Below are positions 1 through 8,836 of a DNA stretch of 64,000 nucleotides, in pieces (positions within the stretch are counted from its first letter, which is position 1; each line of letters starts with the position of its first letter). The stretch comes from Jannaschia sp. CCS1 (GTDB lineage: Bacteria > Pseudomonadota > Alphaproteobacteria > Rhodobacterales > Rhodobacteraceae): NCBI RefSeq assembly GCF_000013565.1, contig NC_007802.1, forward strand, positions 186,001 to 250,000, in the 5' to 3' direction. Under the pieces are notes generated by a model, which had not been told where the DNA came from, ran no database searches, and worked only from the letters and a program-made list of their open reading frames with translations. Made by a program: the position numbers and the translations under genes.

Positions 1-429
1 CCCAAACCGGCGACACAAAGCATCAAGCGATGCGGGAGAACCCGGGAACTTTTGACGAGCAATTTTCAGCGTGTCGAGCGCTTGATCGTTGGGAAGTGCG
101 TGCTTGCCGGCCCATTCCAACTCGGCATTTAGGAAGCGCATGTCGAATTCAGCGTTGTGGATGACCATCTGGTCTCCACCCACGAAATCAAGAAAATCCT
201 GGGCGATATCTGCAAAAATGGGCTTATCAGCCAGAAAATCTTCACCGATGCCATGAACATCAAACGCCTCTTTCGGCATGTCACGCTCAGGCTGGATATA
301 TTGGTGATAGGTCTTGCCCGTGGGCACCTGATTGAAAATCTCTACGGCACCGATCTCCACGATACGGTGGCGCGGCATGTCGTAGGGGTTAAGACCGGTC
401 GTTTCAGTATCGAGGACGATTTCACGCAT
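1..429 (-). CDS. dnaQ: DNA polymerase III epsilon subunit (3'-5' proofreading exonuclease), 3' end outside window
   Basis: This is the proofreading exonuclease of the replicative polymerase, which removes misincorporated 3' nucleotides. The first 143 codons are visible. The N-terminus reads MREIVLDTETTGL, with the ExoI acidic pair D7 and E9. The ExoII block HNAEFDMRFL follows, and the sequence leaves the window after LDALCRRFG, just before the expected ExoIII HxxxxD motif. An upstream in-frame-looking ATG pair at 431-436 runs straight into a stop, so the ATG at 429 is the start. It lies 3 bases after the coaE stop as the last visible gene of a maf-aroE-coaE-dnaQ operon. The C-terminal part is missing only because the window ends. 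Confidence 0.93.
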   Translation of the reverse strand, partial: MREIVLDTETTGLNPYDMPRHRIVEIGAVEIFNQVPTGKTYHQYIQPERDMPKEAFDVHGIGEDFLADKPIFADIAQDFLDFVGGDQMVIHNAEFDMRFLNAELEWAGKHALPNDQALDTLKIARQKFPGSPASLDALCRRFG

Positions 430-432
430 TCA

Positions 433-1017
433 TCATGTGCCTTCAGTCAACTTTGATACCAGATGTGCCACGTCTTGCCGGGTGCCGTCCAGCGTATCCG
501 TCTCAATAACATATGTTGCGCGGGCACGCTTCTCGGCATCCGGCATCTGCCGCGAGAGCAGGTCATGCAGTGTGTCTTCGGACGTACCGCGAGCGAGGAC
601 ACGACGGCGTTGTTCCTCAGGCGATGTCGTTACAACCAGCGTGGCGTCACAGGCCGCATCTCCACCGGTTTCAAAAAGTAACGGAATATCCAAAATGATG
701 AGCGGGGCGGTGGAATGAATGTCGCGAAACATCGCGCGATCCTTGGCCACAAGGGGGTGAACGATGGCCTCAATCTGTTTGAGGAGGGAGGCATCGTCTG
801 CGATGGCCGCGCGCAAAACCGCCCGGTCAATGGCCCCGTCTTTCATCGCACCGGGAACGAGAGCGTCGATTGGCGCGACGGCGGCACCGCCCCTAGCATA
901 GAGCTTGTGAACGGTGGCATCAGCGTCCCATACCGGCACATCAAGGTCACGAAACATCGCGGCTGTCGTGCTTTTACCCATCCCGATGGAGCCCGTGAGA
1001 CCGAGAGCAAAACTCAT
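433..1017 (-). CDS. coaE: Dephospho-CoA kinase
   Basis: CoaE phosphorylates the 3'-hydroxyl of dephospho-CoA, the last step of coenzyme A synthesis, in the cytoplasm. The 194-residue product is of normal family length. It begins with a P-loop (GSIGMGKST, residues 9-17), followed by the family hallmark DADATVHKLY and a later DIPLLFE segment of the lid/CoA region. Its ATG overlaps the aroE stop codon as ATGA (1014-1017), which indicates translational coupling. dnaQ begins 3 bases downstream. The start is well supported because the P-loop follows immediately and the overlap is typical of this operon. Confidence 0.95.
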   Translation of the reverse strand: MSFALGLTGSIGMGKSTTAAMFRDLDVPVWDADATVHKLYARGGAAVAPIDALVPGAMKDGAIDRAVLRAAIADDASLLKQIEAIVHPLVAKDRAMFRDIHSTAPLIILDIPLLFETGGDAACDATLVVTTSPEEQRRRVLARGTSEDTLHDLLSRQMPDAEKRARATYVIETDTLDGTRQDVAHLVSKLTEGT

Positions 1018-1850
1018 CCGGCCAGCACAGCTTCGCGAAGGTCCTCATCAACGGTCGGCGTGTAATTGAACCATCGCTCAAACCCGGGAACCGCTTGATG
1101 AAGCAGCATACCGAGGCCATCGACTGTCTCACATCCGCGTATGCTCGCGTCTCTCAGAAGGTTCGTTTGTAGCGGGGCGTAAACGATGTCTGTCACCACA
1201 GTGGGCGGCGAAAGTCGTGACAAGTCTAAAGACAGAGGACTTTGGCCCGCCATTCCCAGGGACGTGGTATTCACGATCAGGGCCGCATCGCCGATGAGGT
1301 CTGGAATATGGGTCCAATCGGATGGAGACACCCGGGCCCCAAACTGTTCTTTCAGTCCATCGGCCCGGGCCCGCGTCCTGTTGGCCACATGAACGACCGG
1401 AGCCCCGTCGGACACAAGCGCAGACACGATGGCTTTCGCCGCACCGCCGGACCCCAAGACAAGCGCTGGCCCCGCGGAGGCGGACCAACCAGGCAAGGCT
1501 TGGCGAATATTGGACAGGAACCCCATACCATCAGTGTTGTCTGCCTGTATCTGTTCGTTTGCGGTGAAGGTCAGAGTATTGGCCGCGCCGATCAACGCGG
1601 CCCGGTCCGTGACAGAATCAGCGATGGACAGGACATGTTCCTTGTGCGGCAGGGTCACGTTCACCCCGACGAACCCCATTAGCGGTAACGTTCTTAGGAC
1701 CGTCTCCAGATTGGCATGATTAACGTGCAAAGGAACATAATGGCCCTGCAGCCCGTACCGCCGCAACCAATGACCGTGCAAACGCGGCGACAGGGAGTGA
1801 GAAATCGGATCACCGATCACACCGGCGAGGGGAATGGTGTCTCTGGTCAT
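1014..1850 (-). CDS. aroE: Shikimate dehydrogenase (NADP+)
   Basis: AroE reduces 3-dehydroshikimate to shikimate with NADPH in chorismate and aromatic amino acid synthesis. From the chosen start (MTRDTIPLAGV) the protein has 278 residues. Shikimate-binding SHSLSP is at residues 17-22, the catalytic lysine K70 lies in VNVTLPHK, and D107 lies in NTDGMGF. The NADP-binding loop GSGGAAKA is near residues 133-140. The frame stays open for 24 more codons upstream, but the ATG at 1850 overlaps the maf stop as ATGA and starts at the conserved first strand, so the longer form is rejected. It is the second gene of the maf-aroE-coaE-dnaQ operon. Confidence 0.95.
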   Translation of the reverse strand: MTRDTIPLAGVIGDPISHSLSPRLHGHWLRRYGLQGHYVPLHVNHANLETVLRTLPLMGFVGVNVTLPHKEHVLSIADSVTDRAALIGAANTLTFTANEQIQADNTDGMGFLSNIRQALPGWSASAGPALVLGSGGAAKAIVSALVSDGAPVVHVANRTRARADGLKEQFGARVSPSDWTHIPDLIGDAALIVNTTSLGMAGQSPLSLDLSRLSPPTVVTDIVYAPLQTNLLRDASIRGCETVDGLGMLLHQAVPGFERWFNYTPTVDEDLREAVLAG

Positions 1851-2443
1851 GGCGCTACCATCCCGCGCATTCGGAGATAGGACAAGACCTGGAGCAGCGG
1901 CAAGCCGAGAACGGAGAACCAATCACCCTCGATCCGGGAGAAGAGCTGCGCCCCCAATCCTTCGGCATGATACGCGCCCACAGAGCTTGAAACATCCGGC
2001 CAGGCTTGATCGAGATACGCATTGATCTGGGCCTCGCTATGGGTGTGCATGCTGAGCCGTGCCGTTCCGACACCCCGCCAGACCGGTTTTGCGTCTTCAT
2101 AAATTACGGCGGCGGAATATAGATGATGGGTATGCCCGGACAACCGGTGGAGGTCGCGCGCAGCATCTTCGCGATCCCTGGGCTTGGCAAAGATCTCCCC
2201 CCTCAATGCCAGGATCTGATCAGACGCCAGGATGAGATGACCAGGTGCCCTTTCTGTCGCTTTACGCGCTTTGAATTCTGCCAAGGCGTCTGCAATATCG
2301 CGGGGCGTGGCCCCCTCCGTGATAAGAGATTGGCGGATCGCGTCCTCGTCGATTCGCACCGGCAATGATTCGAACGCGAGACCTGCATTTTGGAGCAGCG
2401 AGCGCCGGGCGGCGGAGGCGGAAGCGAGAATGAGGCGTGACAT
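1847..2443 (-). CDS. maf: Maf family nucleoside triphosphate pyrophosphatase
   Basis: Maf/YhdE/YceF proteins hydrolyse non-canonical or modified nucleoside triphosphates to monophosphate and pyrophosphate. The 198-residue protein opens with the Maf signature LILASASAARRSLL and carries the catalytic aspartate D75 in ILASDQILAL. Which subfamily (dTTP/UTP- or m7GTP-preferring) cannot be decided here. It is the promoter-proximal gene of the leftward operon that begins at the edge of the putative replication origin. In other alphaproteobacteria a Maf gene also lies on the origin-proximal side of this conserved block. Confidence 0.92.
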   Translation of the reverse strand: MSRLILASASAARRSLLQNAGLAFESLPVRIDEDAIRQSLITEGATPRDIADALAEFKARKATERAPGHLILASDQILALRGEIFAKPRDREDAARDLHRLSGHTHHLYSAAVIYEDAKPVWRGVGTARLSMHTHSEAQINAYLDQAWPDVSSSVGAYHAEGLGAQLFSRIEGDWFSVLGLPLLQVLSYLRMRGMVAP

Positions 2444-2983
2444 GTTTGGGATAAGTTTGTGGGATTGTTCTGGATCGCACTGAGGAGGAGTGTTGCCAAC
2501 TCAGCGAATTTTGCGGGTAAGGCTCAGATTGCCCGAGTTCTATTGGAAAGGCCAAAGGGTTTTGCCCGGGGAGGTTTTAGAGCCTGCACAAGTTAGCCGA
2601 TCACACTTATCCCACCTCATCCACAGGCTGATCAACAGAAGTCTTAGTCCACCTTATCCATAAGCTACTGAAATGATGTATCTTTATCGATTTTTTGATT
2701 ACTCACATCCTATCGCTCTGTCATTGGATCCGACAGCAACACCTGTTCATAAAGATTTGGGAACTGAGTTATCGGAGAAATCCAAGATCCTACTATAGAC
2801 AACAAGAAAACTTCATTTTCTTTATTTATACTAGTTAGACAGGGGATCAGGGGTGAGTTGACAGAGCAGGATGCAGGCCATAGATCGAAGCTCGTGCTCC
2901 GTTCGGAATCACTGCCTCACAAATAAATGACACCGAGAACCTGCGCTGAGACGCATGATGATCGTGTCCACTTTGGATATCCC
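2444..2983. other. Putative chromosomal replication origin (oriC) region
   Basis: This 540-base gap between divergent maf and rho has no credible gene. It holds DnaA-box-like 9-mers, each with one mismatch to TTATNCACA: TCATCCACA (2617-2625), TTATCCATA (2654-2662) and, reversed, TGTTCATAA (2744-2752). The first two are the ends of a 14-base direct repeat (CCACCTYATCCAYA, 2612-2625 and 2649-2662). Two AT-rich stretches, 2669-2704 and 2805-2837, could be unwinding elements. Genes diverge on both sides, and parS sites plus parAB lie within 7 kb. The location matches the origin-proximal block of alphaproteobacteria. No perfect DnaA box was found, so the call rests on combined context. Confidence 0.6.
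2858..2886 (+). promoter_or_regulatory. Candidate sigma-70-type promoter for rho
   Basis: A perfect TTGACA hexamer at 2858-2863 is followed after 17 bases by TAGATC (2881-2886), a 3-of-6 match to TATAAT. It lies about 100 bases before the rho start, giving an untranslated leader of roughly 90 bases. The -35 and spacing are good and the -10 is poor, so this is a plausible but unproven promoter. Confidence 0.35.
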
Positions 2984-4255
2984 ATGACACAACAAACGCT
3001 TCGTCTTGCTGATTTGAAAGCGAAAGCTGCCAAGGATCTTCTGCCCATGGCGGAAGAGCTTGAGATCGAGAACGCTTCCACCATGCGGAAGGGGGATATG
3101 ATGTTCGAGATCCTCCGAGAGCGGGCTGACGAGGGTTGGGAGATCTCCGGTGACGGTGTGTTGGAAGTGTTGCAGGATGGGTTCGGATTCTTACGCAGTC
3201 CTGAGGCCAACTACTTGGCCGGGCCCGACGATATCTACGTCTCACCGGATATGATCCGACAACACTCGCTGCGTACGGGTGACACCGTTGAAGGCGTCAT
3301 GTCCGCACCTAAGGAAAACGAGCGGTATTTCTGCCTGGTGAACGTCACGCAGATCAACTTTGAAGAACCTGAGAAGGCAAAGCACAAGGTAGCGTTTGAT
3401 AACCTGACACCGCTGTATCCCGATCAGCGGATGAACATGGAGATTGAGGATCCCACGATCAAGGACCGGTCTGCCCGAATTATTGATCTGGTGTCGCCGA
3501 TCGGTAAGGGGCAGCGAAGCCTGATTGTGGCACCGCCGCGGACGGGCAAGACGGTTCTGCTTCAGAATATTGCTCATTCGATCGAGACCAATCACCCGGA
3601 GTGCTATCTGATCGTACTTCTGATCGACGAGCGGCCGGAAGAGGTCACCGATATGCAGCGCTCGGTCAAGGGAGAGGTGATTTCCTCCACCTTTGATGAG
3701 CCCGCGACCCGCCACGTGGCTGTCTCGGAGATGGTGATCGAGAAGGCAAAACGTCTGGTGGAGCACAAGCGGGACGTTGTGATCTTGCTGGACTCAATCA
3801 CGCGCTTGGGTCGAGCTTTCAACACGGTTGTTCCCTCTTCTGGCAAGGTTCTGACCGGTGGTGTTGATGCGAACGCCCTGCAGCGCCCGAAGCGGTTCTT
3901 CGGTGCAGCGCGGAATATTGAGGAAGGTGGATCGTTGACGATCATCGCGACGGCATTGATCGATACAGGAAGCCGGATGGACGAAGTGATCTTTGAGGAG
4001 TTCAAAGGAACGGGCAACAGCGAGATCGTTCTGGATCGCAAGATTGCCGACAAGCGCGTGTATCCTGCCATGGACATTCTGAAGTCCGGCACGCGGAAGG
4101 AAGATCTTCTCGTGGACAAGGGCGACTTGCAGAAAACGTTTGTGTTGCGGCGCATTCTGAACCCGATGGGCACGACGGACGCGATCGAATTCCTGATTTC
4201 CAAGTTGAAACAGACAAAAACGAACTCAGAATTCTTCGATTCCATGAATACCTGA
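2984..4255 (+). CDS. rho: Transcription termination factor Rho
   Basis: Rho is the hexameric RNA-dependent ATPase/translocase that ends transcription at untranslated C-rich RNA. The 423-residue protein starts [15 protein letters not shown]. The RNP1-like GFGFLR of the primary RNA-binding domain is near residues 66-71, and the P-loop APPRTGKT is near 183-190. Downstream are Walker B ([12 protein letters not shown]) and the Q-loop region [18 protein letters not shown]. An in-frame extension to 2927 is rejected because the family begins at the chosen methionine. It is the first gene on the right of the origin region and is followed 10 bases later by mnmE. Confidence 0.97.
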   Translation: MTQQTLRLADLKAKAAKDLLPMAEELEIENASTMRKGDMMFEILRERADEGWEISGDGVLEVLQDGFGFLRSPEANYLAGPDDIYVSPDMIRQHSLRTGDTVEGVMSAPKENERYFCLVNVTQINFEEPEKAKHKVAFDNLTPLYPDQRMNMEIEDPTIKDRSARIIDLVSPIGKGQRSLIVAPPRTGKTVLLQNIAHSIETNHPECYLIVLLIDERPEEVTDMQRSVKGEVISSTFDEPATRHVAVSEMVIEKAKRLVEHKRDVVILLDSITRLGRAFNTVVPSSGKVLTGGVDANALQRPKRFFGAARNIEEGGSLTIIATALIDTGSRMDEVIFEEFKGTGNSEIVLDRKIADKRVYPAMDILKSGTRKEDLLVDKGDLQKTFVLRRILNPMGTTDAIEFLISKLKQTKTNSEFFDSMNT

Positions 4256-4265
4256 GGAGTGTGTC

Positions 4266-5546
4266 GTGCAGACGATTTTCGCTCAGGCAACGGCCCGGGG
4301 GAAAGCGGGCGTTGCGATTATTCGAATTTCGGGACCAGATGCGTTTGAAGTTGGGCGGTGTCTGCTGGGCTCGCTTCCTGACGCGGGCCGGTTTGCTCTT
4401 CGCGACGTGAGGACGCCGCTGGGTGAATTACTGGATCGTGGTCTCGTGTTGGTATTTAAGGCTCCAGCCAGCTTTACCGGTGAAGACACGGTTGAACTGC
4501 AGCTCCACGGCAGTGTTGCGGTGGTGCGGGCTGTTGAGGGCGCAATTCGAAGCACAGGTCTGGCACGGCTCGCTGATGCTGGAGAGTTTACACAGCGGGC
4601 GTTGTTGAACGATATGTTGGACCTGACCCAGGTTGAAGGACTTGGCCGCTTAATCGATTCAGAGACAGAAGCTCAACGGAAAGTCGCTCAGGCGAGCTTC
4701 GAAGGTGGATTGTCAGACAAGGCTGAGCGTTGGCGGCACCTGATGATCCGGGCTGCGGCGCTGTTGGAGGCCTCCATAGACTTCGTTGATGAAGATGTGC
4801 CGGTTGATGTTGTCCCGGAGGTCCAAAGCATCCTGATGGGCTTGGATACCGATTTAGCCAAGGAAGTCACGGGGGCCGTTGTGGCCGAACGTCTACACGA
4901 CGGTTTTGAAGTTGCGATTCTTGGGGCGCCCAACGCTGGAAAATCCACACTTCTCAACGTATTAGCGGATCGTGAGATAGCTATCACGTCAGATGTGCCT
5001 GGGACTACGCGGGATGTTATCGAAGCGCGCTTGGACGTTTCTGGATTGCCGGTCACCTTTTTGGACACGGCGGGCATACGGGATACCGTTGATGTAATAG
5101 AGAAGATAGGCGTTCAACGGGCGATTGATCGGGCGTTGGCGGCTGATGTGAGAATTCTTCTGGAAATAGATGACTGGATATTGCCGGACGTGCTATCCGA
5201 TACAATCGACTTTCGGTACCGGGCGAAGGCCGACTTGAGCGATGGTGAGGGTATCTCAGGGCGTACTGGCGTCGGTATCGATAGGTTGTTGACGGATATT
5301 GAAGGCGTGCTGTCGGAGAAAATGAGTGCTGTCCGATCCGCTGTTACTGATCGTCAACGGGGTGGTATTGAGGCGGCAAGGGTCTCTTTGGATGCCGGGG
5401 TAACGGTCTTGTCTGGGACCGCAGAGTTAGAGTTGGCTGCAGAACACATTCGTCACGCACAGCGATCGCTTGACTCCGTTATTGGTCGTGTGGATGTAGA
5501 GAATCTCTTGGGTGAAATTTTTTCCCGATTTTGTATTGGGAAGTAG
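4266..5546 (+). CDS. mnmE: tRNA modification GTPase MnmE (TrmE)
   Basis: MnmE works with MnmG to install the carboxymethylaminomethyl group on U34 of tRNAs reading split codon boxes. The 426-residue protein starts with GTG ([20 protein letters not shown]), preceded by GAGG from the end of rho. The N-terminal formyl-THF-binding domain is followed by a helical region and an inserted G domain. In the G domain, G1 is GAPNAGKST near residue 220 and G3 is DTAG in [12 protein letters not shown]. The C-terminus ends CIGK, the conserved C-x-G-K tail. mnmG follows immediately, so the two partner subunits are adjacent. Confidence 0.96.
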   Translation: MQTIFAQATARGKAGVAIIRISGPDAFEVGRCLLGSLPDAGRFALRDVRTPLGELLDRGLVLVFKAPASFTGEDTVELQLHGSVAVVRAVEGAIRSTGLARLADAGEFTQRALLNDMLDLTQVEGLGRLIDSETEAQRKVAQASFEGGLSDKAERWRHLMIRAAALLEASIDFVDEDVPVDVVPEVQSILMGLDTDLAKEVTGAVVAERLHDGFEVAILGAPNAGKSTLLNVLADREIAITSDVPGTTRDVIEARLDVSGLPVTFLDTAGIRDTVDVIEKIGVQRAIDRALAADVRILLEIDDWILPDVLSDTIDFRYRAKADLSDGEGISGRTGVGIDRLLTDIEGVLSEKMSAVRSAVTDRQRGGIEAARVSLDAGVTVLSGTAELELAAEHIRHAQRSLDSVIGRVDVENLLGEIFSRFCIGK

Positions 5547-5548
5547 GA

Positions 5549-7423
5549 GTGTTTCACGTGAAACATCGGCACTTTGATGTGATTGTGGTGGGCGGTGGAC
5601 ACGCTGGAGTGGAAGCGGCTGACGCAGCGTGTCGTGCAGGCGCACGCACGGCGTTGGTAACGTTGCGAAAAGACGACCTGGGTGTGATGTCCTGCAACCC
5701 CGCAATTGGTGGCCTGGGTAAGGGTCACTTGGTACGTGAGATTGATGCCATGGGTGGTGTCATGGGGTGCGCTGCTGATGCTTCGGGTATTCAATATCGC
5801 TTGTTGAATCGGAAAAAAGGGGCCGCTGTTCAAGGACCGCGAACCCAATCTGACAGGGCGTTATACAAGTCAGCCATCCAGGATCACATGCGGAACGTCA
5901 CTGAATTGACTGTGATTGAGGGCGAGGTTGCAGACGTAATCGTTGAGAGTGAAACAGTTTGCGGCGTTTCGTTTACAGATGGCCAGAGCATAAGCGCGAG
6001 ATCTGTCGTTTTGACGACGGGCACCTTTTTACGTGGCGTGATCCATATTGGGCATGAGACGCGGTCTGGTGGCCGGTTTGGAGCAAATCGGGCCATCAAG
6101 CTAGCGGAGCGATTGTCCGCGATGAATTTGCCGGTCGGTCGGTTGAAAACCGGGACGCCACCCCGTCTTGCGGCGAAGTCAATCAATTGGGAGGCTTTGG
6201 ACCACCAGCCATCAGACGACGATCCCACCTTTTTTTCGTTTCTAACAAAACGTGTGAGAGCCCGACAAATTGCATGCGGCATTACGCATACAAACCCCCA
6301 TACCCATGACATTATAGAACAAAACCTTGGTCGTTCGGCAATGTACGGGGGTAATATCGACAGCGTTGGGCCAAGATACTGCCCGTCGATTGAGGACAAG
6401 GTTGTTCGCTTCGCCGATAAGGTCTCGCACCAGATATTCCTTGAACCGGAAGGTCTGACATCTGAAACCGTCTACCCGAACGGTATCTCAACCTCGCTGC
6501 CAATAGACGTTCAACTTGATTATGTTCATTCCATCAAGGGTTTGGAGCACGCAGATATATTGCAGCCAGGATATGCAATCGAATATGACTACATAGATCC
6601 AACCTGTTTGAACAACCGACTTGAACTTCAGGATCATCCCGGACTTTTTCTGGCCGGGCAGATCAACGGAACGACAGGGTACGAGGAAGCCGCCGCGCAG
6701 GGTTTGGTTGCGGGATTGAACGCCGCGTTCCATGCGCAGGATCGTGATCCGCTGACATTTAGCAGACGCGAGTCGTATATCGGCGTTCTCGTTGATGACC
6801 TTGTAACGCGGGGTGTTTCGGAGCCCTACAGGATGTTCACATCGCGTGCGGAGTACAGACTTTCGTTGAGGGCAGACAACGCAGACCAACGATTGACGCC
6901 CATCGCAGCGGATCTTGATTTGTTGACGGAAGAGAGAACTTCTGAATTTACCGCCAAAATGGAGCGGCTATCGCGCGGCTACGATATCCTGAATGATCTA
7001 GTGGTAACGTCCAAGCAAGCTGCCGCGGCGGGTATGAGCGTAAACGCGGACGGAAAAAAGCGGACTGGGGCTGAGCTACTAGCATTCCCATCGGTAGAAC
7101 TTAGTGATATCGCGCAGCTCGAGCCCGCCGTTGGTCAGATCGATCCCGCAACGGCCAAACAGCTCAAGATAGAAGCAATCTACGCCGTCTATATCGAACG
7201 TCAAAACCAGGATGCATTCGCGTTGAAGCGAGATGAAGCAAAATCGATACCGGCGGACTTTCCGTATTCGTCTGTGGTTGGTCTATCGAACGAATTGCGG
7301 ATGAAACTGATAAAGACGCGTCCATCCACGTTGGCGCAAGCCAGCCGTATCGACGGCATGACGCCGGCAGCTCTTGCACTTATCCTAACGAAAATTCGAC
7401 AGACCCAGCGCCTATCAGCATGA
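5549..7423 (+). CDS. mnmG: tRNA uridine-5-carboxymethylaminomethyl(34) synthase, FAD subunit MnmG (GidA)
   Basis: MnmG is the FAD- and NADH-binding partner of MnmE in U34 modification. The FAD-binding GGGHAG is at residues 15-20 of the version used here. [13 protein letters not shown] and the C-terminal [15 protein letters not shown] region are also typical. The start is ambiguous. GTG 5549 gives 624 residues starting [13 protein letters not shown] 5558 has AGGAG (5545-5549) at a better distance and gives 621. TTG 5531 would overlap mnmE. A perfect parS (5550-5565) lies across these codons, so the FHVKH residues are dictated by a DNA site. The 3' end overlaps rsmG as ATGA. Confidence 0.95.
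   Translation: MFHVKHRHFDVIVVGGGHAGVEAADAACRAGARTALVTLRKDDLGVMSCNPAIGGLGKGHLVREIDAMGGVMGCAADASGIQYRLLNRKKGAAVQGPRTQSDRALYKSAIQDHMRNVTELTVIEGEVADVIVESETVCGVSFTDGQSISARSVVLTTGTFLRGVIHIGHETRSGGRFGANRAIKLAERLSAMNLPVGRLKTGTPPRLAAKSINWEALDHQPSDDDPTFFSFLTKRVRARQIACGITHTNPHTHDIIEQNLGRSAMYGGNIDSVGPRYCPSIEDKVVRFADKVSHQIFLEPEGLTSETVYPNGISTSLPIDVQLDYVHSIKGLEHADILQPGYAIEYDYIDPTCLNNRLELQDHPGLFLAGQINGTTGYEEAAAQGLVAGLNAAFHAQDRDPLTFSRRESYIGVLVDDLVTRGVSEPYRMFTSRAEYRLSLRADNADQRLTPIAADLDLLTEERTSEFTAKMERLSRGYDILNDLVVTSKQAAAAGMSVNADGKKRTGAELLAFPSVELSDIAQLEPAVGQIDPATAKQLKIEAIYAVYIERQNQDAFALKRDEAKSIPADFPYSSVVGLSNELRMKLIKTRPSTLAQASRIDGMTPAALALILTKIRQTQRLSA
5550..5565. promoter_or_regulatory. parS: parS centromere site 1 (ParB binding)
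   Basis: The 16-base perfect palindrome TGTTTCACGTGAAACA matches the bacterial parS consensus, the nucleation site for ParB. It lies at the very start of mnmG and encodes part of its N-terminus. parA and parB are 2.5-3.3 kb downstream. Confidence 0.93.
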
Positions 7424-8055
7424 ACGAAAGCGACGCAAAACACTGGCTCTCTGATCGTGTTTCACGTGAAACAATGGACCGGTTGGAACTCTATCACACG
7501 CTCCTTACCCGGTGGCAAAAGACCATCAATCTTATCGCTCCGTCCACGATCGACAGTGTCTGGGTCCGTCACATCATGGATTCAGCGCAGCTATTTGATC
7601 TTGCTTCAAAGCCTGCTCATCGATGGCTGGATCTGGGGTCTGGTGGCGGCTTCCCAGGGCTTGTCGTCGCCGCCATGGCCAAAGACGTATGTCCAAATTT
7701 GACGGTGACGTTGGTCGAGAGTGATATCCGAAAATGCGGATTCTTACGGGAAGCGGCTCGGCAGATGGATCTTTCTGTGAAGATTCTGAGCCGCCGCATC
7801 GGTGATGTCCCCGCCCAGACAGCAGACGTTATTTCAGCGCGGGCATTGAGTAGTCTTTCAAACCTTATCGGACACGCAAGGCCACATATGACCCCAAAGA
7901 CATGTCTCCTGTTCCCAAAGGGGATGTCCTATGTCGCGGAGCTTGAAACACTGCCTGATGACTGGCAAGTCAACGCTGAAGTTATCGAGAGCGTAACAGA
8001 TTCTGATGCTGTCATACTCCGCTTTCGTGGTGCTCATTTGGAAGGTGAAGGCTAA
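7420..8055 (+). CDS. rsmG: 16S rRNA (guanine-527-N7)-methyltransferase RsmG (GidB)
   Basis: RsmG methylates N7 of G527 in 16S rRNA using S-adenosylmethionine. The 211-residue protein has the SAM-binding glycine-rich motif [11 protein letters not shown] near residues 70-80 and the downstream [17 protein letters not shown] that is characteristic of the family. Its ATG overlaps the mnmG stop (ATGA, 7420-7423). A second perfect parS site (7458-7473) lies inside the gene and accounts for the residues V-S-R-E-T near position 14. parA begins one base after the rsmG stop. Confidence 0.96.
   Translation: MNESDAKHWLSDRVSRETMDRLELYHTLLTRWQKTINLIAPSTIDSVWVRHIMDSAQLFDLASKPAHRWLDLGSGGGFPGLVVAAMAKDVCPNLTVTLVESDIRKCGFLREAARQMDLSVKILSRRIGDVPAQTADVISARALSSLSNLIGHARPHMTPKTCLLFPKGMSYVAELETLPDDWQVNAEVIESVTDSDAVILRFRGAHLEGEG
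7458..7473. promoter_or_regulatory. parS: parS centromere site 2 (ParB binding)
   Basis: This is a second perfect copy of TGTTTCACGTGAAACA, inside the rsmG coding sequence, 1908 bases after the first copy and about 600 bases before parA. Two sites in neighbouring genes next to parAB form a small centromere cluster. Confidence 0.93.
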
Positions 8056-8056
8056 G

Positions 8057-8836
8057 ATGCGGGTATTATCTATCACCAACCAAAAGGGTGGCGTCGGGAA
8101 GACAACAACGGCAATCAATCTTGGCGCTGCGTTGGCCGCTACTGGTAAGTTTGTCCTGATTGTCGATCTGGACCCGCAGGGCAACGCATCGACTGGTTTG
8201 GGCATCGAGGCGCGTTCTCGTAGCAAGACCACATATGATCTTTTGATCGATGGCGCCGCTCTGGAGGACGTGTCGATCCCGACCGAGATTGCAAATCTGT
8301 CCATAGCACCCGCCACCACAGACCTCAGCTCCACTGATGTAGAGCTTGGCCAACGCGACAATCGTATTTTCCTTTTGAAAGAGGCGCTTAGCGAATCCAT
8401 CGACACGTATGACTATGTGCTCATTGATTGCCCGCCGTCTCTCAGCCTTTTGACCCTAAATGCCCTGGTTGCATCCGATGCTCTCCTTGTCCCGTTGCAG
8501 GCGGAATTCTTCGCTTTGGAAGGTCTGTCCCAACTGATGTTAACGGTGCGCGAGGTTCGCGAGACCGCCAACCCGTCACTGCGTATTGAAGGCGTTGTCC
8601 TCACGATGCATGACGCGCGAAACAGGCTCAGCCGACAGGTTGAAGATGACGCTCGCTCTAACCTTGGCGAACTTGTGTTCAACACGATGATACCCAGAAA
8701 TGTACGGTTGAGTGAGGCACCATCTTTTGCCTTGCCAGCGATCGTCTATGATCCGATGTCGAAAGGTAGCCAGGCCTATCTCGACCTTGCGGAAGAACTC
8801 ATTGATAGAGAAACCCCCAGACAGGAGGCGTCTTGA
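8057..8836 (+). CDS. parA: Chromosome partitioning ATPase ParA
   Basis: ParA is a deviant-Walker ATPase that binds DNA non-specifically and drives ParB-parS complexes apart. From the ATG at 8057 the protein has 259 residues and begins MRVLSITNQKGGVGKTTT, with the deviant P-loop KGGVGKTT at 10-17. DLDPQGNAS, the DCPPSLSLLTLNAL switch and the C-terminal domain follow. The frame is open upstream to 8006 within rsmG, but those residues have no family match and the chosen ATG sits one base after the rsmG stop. Chromosomal origin: it lies with parB, parS and the candidate oriC. Confidence 0.96.
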   Translation: MRVLSITNQKGGVGKTTTAINLGAALAATGKFVLIVDLDPQGNASTGLGIEARSRSKTTYDLLIDGAALEDVSIPTEIANLSIAPATTDLSSTDVELGQRDNRIFLLKEALSESIDTYDYVLIDCPPSLSLLTLNALVASDALLVPLQAEFFALEGLSQLMLTVREVRETANPSLRIEGVVLTMHDARNRLSRQVEDDARSNLGELVFNTMIPRNVRLSEAPSFALPAIVYDPMSKGSQAYLDLAEELIDRETPRQEAS

